NCBI GenBank assembly: GCA_964532385.1
Contig: CAZHHW010000095.1
Span: 1 to 12,215, forward strand
DNA: 12,215 nt
DNA from: UBA6921 sp964532385
GTDB taxonomy: Bacteria > Pseudomonadota > Gammaproteobacteria > SG8-11
Direction: 5' to 3'
This document shows, one piece after another, positions 8,281-12,215 of this stretch (position 1 is its first letter; the number at the start of each line of letters is the position of its first letter). A program made the position numbers and the translations under genes. Under the pieces are notes generated by a model, which searched no databases, had not been told where the DNA came from, and saw nothing but the letters and a program-made list of their open reading frames with translations.

Positions 8281-8375
8281 GCGCTTGGGAAATCACTGGG
8301 CAGCCTTCCCAAGCGGCGCACAATGCACAACAGCCGTGGACGGGAATGCGGAAAATGGATGGGTAGCAGATGCAT
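8208..8375 (-). CDS. Possible 55-aa leader ORF upstream of the kinase
   Basis: ATG at 8375 is preceded by AAGGAGG only 4 nt upstream, the strongest ribosome-binding sequence in the operon's leader. The 55-codon frame is rich in Pro, Arg and Leu, begins MHLLPIHFPHSR, ends EPTKPC, and resembles no family I know. Its TGA (8210-8208) overlaps the in-frame kinase ATG at 8214 as ATGTTGA, an arrangement typical of translational coupling. It may be a regulatory leader peptide, a real small protein, or an accident around a strong Shine-Dalgarno. The Shine-Dalgarno lies in the 3' arm of a hairpin. A frameshift linking it to the kinase frame is possible but not supported by any domain similarity. Confidence 0.3.
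   Translation of the reverse strand: MHLLPIHFPHSRPRLLCIVRRLGRLPSDFPSACLLSIKYGKACHPRLPAEPTKPC
8282..8315 (-). promoter_or_regulatory. Perfect 10-bp inverted repeat in the kinase 5' leader
   Basis: CGCTTGGGAA at 8282-8291 pairs exactly with TTCCCAAGCG at 8306-8315 across a 14-nt loop. It begins one base upstream of the ATG at 8280, which argues against that ATG as an efficient start if the RNA folds. It could be a leader hairpin or a dimeric-regulator operator. There is no U-run, so it is not an intrinsic terminator. Confidence 0.5.
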
Positions 8376-8415
8376 TCTGCCTCCTTACAAAACATGAAAG
8401 TTTTTTGGAGGCAGA
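8376..8415 (-). promoter_or_regulatory. SD-sequestering hairpin in the operon leader
   Basis: In the minus-strand transcript, TCTGCCTCC (8415-8407) pairs perfectly with GGAGGCAGA (8384-8376). AAAAC (8404-8400) can add an inner stem with GTTTT (8393-8389), leaving a 6-nt loop. The 3' arm contains the GGAGG Shine-Dalgarno and abuts the ATG at 8375. Folding would hide the ribosome-binding site, as in RNA thermometers and translational riboswitches. No known riboswitch aptamer is recognised. Confidence 0.5.
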
Positions 8416-8698
8416 TCACACGACAAAAACGCGGGAAGAGCGCAGCAAAACCGGATGAATTAAATGCCTGTTATTCTAGCCGCATAGTATCCGCGTATTG
8501 TCATTTGCGGTCTGTACGGTTAACTACATAACTTCGCGTATTACAGCAAGATACCGGCACTGACCGTTCCTGGTGCCAGCTGAAACGACACTATAGGGTT
8601 TGCCCCCACATTACAAGGCGTCATGTTTTGAAAAATAAGAGACATACAACCGGCACCTGCCCTGTTAACGCAGGGAGCTCACCTCTTTGCATTTTCCT
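8416..8698 (-). promoter_or_regulatory. Intergenic region, tentative promoter for the signalling operon
   Basis: No supported gene is seen here on either strand. On minus, TTGTAA (8616-8611) and TATAGT (8595-8590) form a sigma-70-like pair with a short 15-bp spacer, giving a leader of about 200 nt to the ATG at 8375. A second -10-like TAGAAT lies at 8478-8473 without a well-spaced -35. Both are weak guesses. Confidence 0.25.
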
Positions 8699-8704
8699 GG
8701 GAAC

Positions 8705-8742
8705 GCGAGCGTCCCGCTCGCTGTTGCGGGCAAGATGCCCGC
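8705..8742. repeat. REP-like paired GC-rich hairpins
   Basis: There are two adjacent perfect 7-bp palindromic stems: GCGAGCG/CGCTCGC (8705-8711, 8715-8721) with a 3-nt loop, and GCGGGCA/TGCCCGC (8726-8732, 8736-8742) with a 3-nt loop. Such twin hairpins in intergenic space are typical of dispersed REP/BIME-type elements. The element starts 8 bp past the DUF2934 stop, so it may also shield that transcript's 3' end. Only one copy is in the window, so repetition in the genome is inferred. Confidence 0.55.
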
Positions 8743-8750
8743 GCTCCAGC

Positions 8751-9002
8751 TCAGGTGTCTTGTCCCTTGCCGCTCTCCATGAACATCTTGTCCACTTGGG
8801 CGGCGGCGTTGAGCCAGTCTTGTTCCGGATCGCCACCCTGGAAACCGCGCTTTTCGGCGATGTAATAGGCCGCTTCGGTGATTAATCGATGGCGTTCTTC
8901 CGAGGTCACCACGGCGGTTGCAGCTGGAATGGCCTTGGCTTTTACTGCCGGGGCGGTTTTTCGCGGGGCTTTTGCAGATGGGGATTTGCTTTGTGCTGGC
9001 AT
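8751..9002 (-). CDS. DUF2934 domain small protein
   Basis: An 83-aa protein. Residues 1-32 are a Lys/Ala/Pro-rich, probably disordered tail (9 Lys or Arg). Residues about 34-75 match DUF2934 by recognition: ERHRLITEAAYYIAEKRGF, then a Gly/Asp turn, then QDWLNAAAQVD. Proteins of this family are short, soluble and of unknown function. The ATG at 9002 has AAGGAG (9018-9013) 10 nt upstream, slightly far but usable. It appears to be transcribed alone: the REP-like element follows it, and icd diverges upstream across 359 bp. The basic tail might bind nucleic acid; this is only a guess. Confidence 0.85.
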   Translation of the reverse strand: MPAQSKSPSAKAPRKTAPAVKAKAIPAATAVVTSEERHRLITEAAYYIAEKRGFQGGDPEQDWLNAAAQVDKMFMESGKGQDT

Positions 9003-9361
9003 GATGGCAACGCTCCTTGATCATGTTGTGGTGAATATGAAGTCAACGACGCTACAGCTTGGTTGGAGCAAGAATCACGCCGCGTATCAACATTTTTTGC
9101 GCGGTCTTACGCGCGCTGCGGCGGTTGCTCGAATCGGTTGCAATACGGCATTCAGTTCAGCCGAAACTCCACGGGCAGTCATCACTTGCTTGCACAGTCC
9201 TGGTGAAAAACAGGACCGTCTTGTTGCATACTGGTGCGAATTTGTCTGCCATCGTTGAATTTTGTACCGACGCTGGTGCAGTCCGCATTTGGCCAGAATG
9301 TTGCTGCGAGGGATATCCGTAACTTTACTTGAAGTTAGGATGCTGATTAATAAAACCAAAG
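9003..9361. promoter_or_regulatory. Divergent intergenic region between the DUF2934 gene and icd
   Basis: Open frames here on both strands have no recognisable domain and no good ribosome-binding site, so I call no gene. The region must hold the promoters of both flanking genes, but no consensus pair is convincing. Two inverted repeats are visible. GTCCTG (9197-9202) pairs with CAGGAC (9211-9216) and extends past one mismatch to 9194/9219. TAACTT (9320-9325) pairs with AAGTTA (9332-9337). Confidence 0.4.
9320..9337. promoter_or_regulatory. Inverted repeat upstream of icd, possible operator
   Basis: TAACTT and AAGTTA are perfect 6-bp arms separated by 6 bases, ending 24 nt before the first ATG of icd. 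The size and position would suit a dimeric transcription factor site, but 6-bp arms also occur by chance. Confidence 0.2.
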
Positions 9362-10600
9362 ATGGAAACCATGCCTACCAAAATCAAAGTCGCGAACCCT
9401 GTCGTCGAACTCGACGGCGATGAAATGACACGCATCATTTGGGCCTTCATCCGCCAGAAGCTGATCCAACCCTATCTCGACATCGAAATTAAATACTTCG
9501 ACTTGGGTATCGAAAGCCGCGACCGCAGCAACGATCAAGTCACGGTCGATGCGGCTGAGGCGATCAAGAAATACAACGTCGGCATCAAGTGCGCGACCAT
9601 CACCGCCGACGAAGCGCGCGTCAAGGAATTCAAGCTCAAGGAAATGTGGAAGTCGCCCAATGGCACGATCCGCAATATTCTCGATGGCACGGTGTTTCGC
9701 GAGCCCATCGTGATCAAAAACATTCCGCGCCTGGTGCCGGGCTGGACCCAGCCGATTTGCATCGGCCGCCATGCGTTCGGCGATCAATACCGCGCCACCG
9801 ATTTCGTCACCAAGGGCAAGGGTAAACTTACGATTACTTTCGAAGCTGAGAATGGCCAAAAAATTTCCCACGAGGTGTTTAATTTCAAAGGTGACGGCGT
9901 GGCCCTGGCCATGTACAACACCGACGAGTCGATTCGCGGTTTTGCCCAGTCATGTTTCAACATGGCGCTGCAAAAGCGCTGGCCGCTGTATTTCTCGAGC
10001 AAAAACACCATTCTGAAAAAATATGACGGCCGCTTCAAAGATATTTTTCAAGCGGTCTACGAAAGCGAGTTTAAAGACCGGTTCACGGCGGCGGGCATCA
10101 CCTACGAACATCGCCTGATCGACGACATGGTCGCCGCGGCGATGAAATGGAGCGGCGGCTTTGTGTGGGCCTGCAAAAATTACGACGGCGATGTGCAATC
10201 CGACACGGTCGCGCAAGGTTTCGGTTCGCTGGGCTTGATGACCTCGGTGCTGGTGACGCCCGACGGCAGAACCGTGGAAGCCGAAGCCGCGCATGGTACC
10301 GTGACGCGACATTATCGCATGCATCAGCAGGGCAAACCCACCTCGACCAATCCGATCGCCTCGATCTTCGCGTGGACGCGCGGTTTACTGCATCGCGGCA
10401 AGCTTGACAATAACGCCGCGCTGACAAAATTCGCCGAAACCCTCGAGCGCGTGTGCATCGAAACAGTCGAGTCCGGCAAGATGACCAAAGACCTTGCCGT
10501 GTGCGTGCACGGCGAGAACGTCACGCCGGATCAGTATTTGAACACCGAAGCGTTTCTCGATGCGATCGATGGTAATTTGCGGCGGGCGTTGGGTGGGTAG
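9362..10600 (+). CDS. icd: NADP-dependent isocitrate dehydrogenase, eukaryote-like type
   Basis: Converts isocitrate plus NADP+ to 2-oxoglutarate, CO2 and NADPH in the TCA cycle (EC 1.1.1.42). The 412-aa product is far closer to human IDH1/IDH2 than to E. coli Icd. It has the substrate block KSPNGTIRNILDGTVFREP (S98, N100, R104, R113) and GRHAFGDQYRATD with R136 at the position of human IDH1 R132. Metal-binding aspartates lie in HRLIDDMVA (D254/D255) and NYDGDVQSD (D277). The cofactor segment AEAAHGTVTRHYR has R316/H317, the pair that favours NADP+. The start is ambiguous: ATG 9362 has no clear Shine-Dalgarno, while ATG 9371, giving 409 aa and beginning MPTKIKV, has a weak GGA nearby and matches the family's usual N-terminus. 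No terminator is obvious in the 64 bp before the convergent HigA gene. Confidence 0.96.
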   Translation: METMPTKIKVANPVVELDGDEMTRIIWAFIRQKLIQPYLDIEIKYFDLGIESRDRSNDQVTVDAAEAIKKYNVGIKCATITADEARVKEFKLKEMWKSPNGTIRNILDGTVFREPIVIKNIPRLVPGWTQPICIGRHAFGDQYRATDFVTKGKGKLTITFEAENGQKISHEVFNFKGDGVALAMYNTDESIRGFAQSCFNMALQKRWPLYFSSKNTILKKYDGRFKDIFQAVYESEFKDRFTAAGITYEHRLIDDMVAAAMKWSGGFVWACKNYDGDVQSDTVAQGFGSLGLMTSVLVTPDGRTVEAEAAHGTVTRHYRMHQQGKPTSTNPIASIFAWTRGLLHRGKLDNNAALTKFAETLERVCIETVESGKMTKDLAVCVHGENVTPDQYLNTEAFLDAIDGNLRRALGG

Positions 10601-10664
10601 TGAAAATAAGGTAGTGAACGGGTGCGGTCACCGACGTCCACGATTTTTGGAAGGGTACAGACGA

Positions 10665-10943
10665 TCAGGCGCTCAGCCGCACCTGATTTTTGATCGCTTC
10701 ACCGTGCTCATTTGACGCAATTGCCAGATCGTATTGGCTCTGCAAATTCATCCAGAATTGCGGATTGTTGCTGAAGTAATGACCCAGGCGCAATGCCGTA
10801 TCTGCTGTGATTGCGCGTTTGCCGTTTAAGATGTCGACGATACGCCCTGAGGGAACTGACAAGGCCAATGCCAGTTGATTGGCTGACAGCTCACGCGATA
10901 ACAGCTCGCGCTTCAGGATTCGTCCGGGATGTATTGCGTTCAT
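10665..10943 (-). CDS. higA: HigA-family XRE antitoxin
   Basis: A 92-aa helix-turn-helix protein of the HigA antitoxin type, which binds its own promoter and neutralises a HigB RNase toxin. It opens with MNAIHPGRILKRELL, and the HTH spans about 20-70 with SANQLALALSVPSGRIVDIL and GKRAITADTALRLGHYF. It ends with the family-typical FWMNLQSQYDLA. The ATG at 10943 is preceded by GAGGTG, 6 nt away, and is preferred over GTG 10952, which lies inside that ribosome-binding site. In higBA operons the toxin gene is usually just upstream, which here is the N gap starting at 10956, so any partner is hidden. A solitary antitoxin-like regulator is the alternative. Confidence 0.88.
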   Translation of the reverse strand: MNAIHPGRILKRELLSRELSANQLALALSVPSGRIVDILNGKRAITADTALRLGHYFSNNPQFWMNLQSQYDLAIASNEHGEAIKNQVRLSA

Positions 10944-10955
10944 CGTAGACACCTC

Positions 10956-11055
10956 NNNNNNNNNNNNNNNNNNNNNNNNNNNNNNNNNNNNNNNNNNNNN
11001 NNNNNNNNNNNNNNNNNNNNNNNNNNNNNNNNNNNNNNNNNNNNNNNNNNNNNNN
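10956..11055. other. Assembly gap of 100 N
   Basis: Exactly 100 unknown bases, the usual placeholder for a scaffold gap of unspecified length. It removes the 3' end of the SCO1 gene and whatever lies between it and higA. The true distance may be larger or smaller. Confidence 0.98.
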
Positions 11056-11557
11056 GCGCGCGCGTGTCGCGATCCAGGTAGTCGTAGTAACTGCCAAGGC
11101 TTTGCATTAACGCATGCAGTTCGCGCGGACTACCGGTTGCGGCGGCCAGGGTGGGGCTGAAGTAGGCCACATATTTGCGCAGGGTAACGGTTAAATCGCG
11201 TTTCGGATCGACGGATACAAATACGAATTTGGGCCGCTCGTTTTCTTTCCGCTGTGCGAAGCGTTCCTCGACGCGTGCCAATGTTGACAGCGTGGTCGGA
11301 CAAACATCCGCGCAATGCGTGTAACCGAAGAACACCACGTTCCATGCACCGGTTAAGCGTTCGCGTGTATAGGTATTGCCAAGGTGGTCGGTTAATGTAA
11401 ACGGTGCCGGAACGATGGGCTGCTTCAAAAGCCGCGCGCCGATTTCTTCGAAACCGTACCGCCGTGCCGCTTCCCCTGATGGCATGGCGAAAGCCGCGAT
11501 AACCGTACTTGCGAGAATTGCGAATGAAGTCAGCAGAATAATGCGGCGTCGTTCCAT
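11056..11557 (-). CDS. SCO1/SenC copper chaperone, 3' end missing in gap
   Basis: A membrane-anchored thioredoxin-fold protein that delivers copper to the CuA site of cytochrome c oxidase and faces the periplasm. From ATG 11557 the product begins MERRRIILLTSFAILASTV, a basic residue cluster plus one hydrophobic anchor. The SCO fold follows with FTLTDHLGNTYTRERLTG, VVFFGYTHCADVCPTTLS containing the CxxxC copper pair (C82 and C86 from this start), and FVFVSVDPKRD. About 167 codons are readable before the gap; the conserved copper-ligand histidine of the family lies further on and is not visible. ATG 11557 has a strong GGAGGT 10 nt upstream; ATG 11584 would add nine residues and has a weaker GGAAAG. 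No cytochrome oxidase gene is visible in the window. Confidence 0.9.
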
Positions 11558-11584
11558 CGAGTGTCTAACCTCCGGCTGATCCAT

Positions 11585-11762
11585 AGCGGGCTTTCCGGTG
11601 AGTCCGCTGCAATGCTTAAGTTATCATTCCTTGTCCGTCAGGGCACGCGGTGACTTTCATTTCCAGTGCTATGGTGACCGCGATCACCGTGAAAAATGCT
11701 TCAATCCGGGTCTTACCTATGATGGACTGGCTCTGACTCACAGAAGTTGTTTAGCATGGTGA
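11585..11762. other. Intergenic, near-palindrome only
   Basis: No gene is supported. At 11674-11689 GGTGA and TCACC flank CCGCGA, a 16-bp imperfect palindrome upstream of the SCO1 gene. It may be a regulator site; nothing else stands out. Confidence 0.25.
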
Positions 11763-12029
11763 TTAGCCACCTTCTATACCAATGAAGGCAAATGGGTACA
11801 GAACTACGGTGACTACTCTCGGAAATTTGATACCAAGAATAGCTCCGGCTATAACTCCGCCAATTGCCCAATACCCAAGTTCAGAAAATGCAACTGACCC
11901 AGACGCAAATAACAGCCGCCCAAGCAACGACGTCCAGAAACCGCCAAATATACCTATAACCACAGCACCCACTCGATCACGTGTTCGCAGCGGTCTGTGC
12001 CACCATTGATTGAAAAAGGATGAAAACAT
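11763..12029 (-). CDS. Small two-helix membrane protein, unknown function
   Basis: An 88-aa hydrophobic protein that I do not recognise. After a short basic-aromatic head (MFSSFFNQWWHRPLRTRDR), two Gly-rich membrane segments are visible: about 20-42 (VGAVVIGIFGGFWTSLLG and on) and about 50-68 (ELGYWAIGGVIAGAILGI). A third hydrophobic stretch at about 71-86 ends in GIEGG. Small-residue spacing such as GxxxG suggests helix packing. The ribosome-binding site is poor: AGGA directly abuts the ATG, and a stop codon lies four codons upstream, so no longer start exists. Codon use looks more AT-rich than in the other genes of the window, a possible sign of transfer. It reads in the same direction as the SCO1 gene, about 180 bp upstream of it. 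Confidence 0.6.
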   Translation of the reverse strand: MFSSFFNQWWHRPLRTRDRVGAVVIGIFGGFWTSLLGRLLFASGSVAFSELGYWAIGGVIAGAILGIKFPRVVTVVLYPFAFIGIEGG

Positions 12030-12215
12030 TCCTACGTTTCACACAGCCGGATTATGAGTAATTAGCAATTTGTAGATAGGCAAACTCATCGTTTGATTTT
12101 CTTTCGAGCAAGCTTACGGTGGCCAAGCGCTTTTCACAACGAGAGCTAGCGTAACCCTGTATTTTACTGCGCCCGCATTCGCTTACCCAGCCTTATCCCT
12201 TACGAGTTTATAACT
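12030..12215. other. Right-end region without recognisable feature
   Basis: AT-richer sequence with no supported ORF, hairpin or RNA. It should contain the promoter of the small membrane gene on minus, but no clear -35/-10 pair is seen. Confidence 0.4.

Noticed and set aside
8581..8600. T7-promoter-like ACGACACTATAGGG
   Set aside because: It lacks two bases of the T7 core and has no phage context; chance resemblance is likelier than vector sequence.
8621..8885. Open frames across the REP-like element on both strands
   Set aside because: They run through palindromes and overlap the DUF2934 gene in other frames; no domain seen.
9059..9359. Small open frames on both strands upstream of icd
   Set aside because: No domain, no credible ribosome-binding site, and they overlap each other; treated as non-coding.
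10601..10664. Terminator between icd and higA
   Set aside because: GGTG/CACC gives only a 4-bp stem, and the nearest T-run is more than ten bases away.
1..12215. CRISPR array, phage defence locus or insertion sequence
   Set aside because: No short regularly spaced repeats with unique spacers, no transposase, no defence gene; the only tandem repeat is the PAS array.

Overview
The window looks like a draft-assembly contig from an aerobic proteobacterium, probably gamma- or betaproteobacterial. The clues are GC-rich coding sequence, a eukaryote-type NADP isocitrate dehydrogenase, an SCO1/SenC copper chaperone, a DUF2934 protein, a HigA antitoxin and a PAS-rich histidine kinase with c-di-GMP output. 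The taxonomic call is inference. A run of exactly 100 N (10956-11055) marks a scaffold gap of unknown true size.

Layout. (1) 1-249 is a leader with G- and C-runs, then glycogen phosphorylase on + (250-2769). (2) Convergent with it, only 12 bp away, is a three-gene minus-strand signalling operon, listed in transcription order: a membrane histidine kinase with four PAS domains (8280-5356), a stand-alone Rcp1-type response regulator (5336-4902), and a REC-PAS-GGDEF-EAL protein (4902-2782). The last two genes share one base (TAATG) and are probably translationally coupled. The operon has a long 5' leader with two strong inverted repeats; one covers a perfect Shine-Dalgarno in front of a 55-codon ORF. 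(3) 8416-9361 holds a possible promoter, a REP-like double hairpin, a DUF2934 gene on minus and the upstream region of icd. (4) icd lies on + (9362-10600). (5) On minus follow a HigA antitoxin abutting the N gap, an SCO1 gene cut by the gap, and a small membrane protein.

How the genes work together. The kinase is expected to pass phosphate to the small receiver and/or the REC domain of the GGDEF-EAL protein, so a cytoplasmic or membrane-linked cue would change c-di-GMP level. All key GGDEF, I-site and EAL residues are visible, so both synthesis and breakdown are possible. Glycogen phosphorylase and isocitrate dehydrogenase are central-metabolism neighbours with no visible regulatory link to the operon.

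The most unusual structure is inside the kinase gene. Three consecutive 384-bp PAS units encode proteins about 87% identical. Two further, degenerate copies of the end of that unit, about 70% identical in DNA, flank the four-helix membrane module. The 5' end of the gene therefore looks like a mosaic built by repeat duplication and rearrangement. I see no CRISPR array, insertion sequence, tRNA or rRNA.
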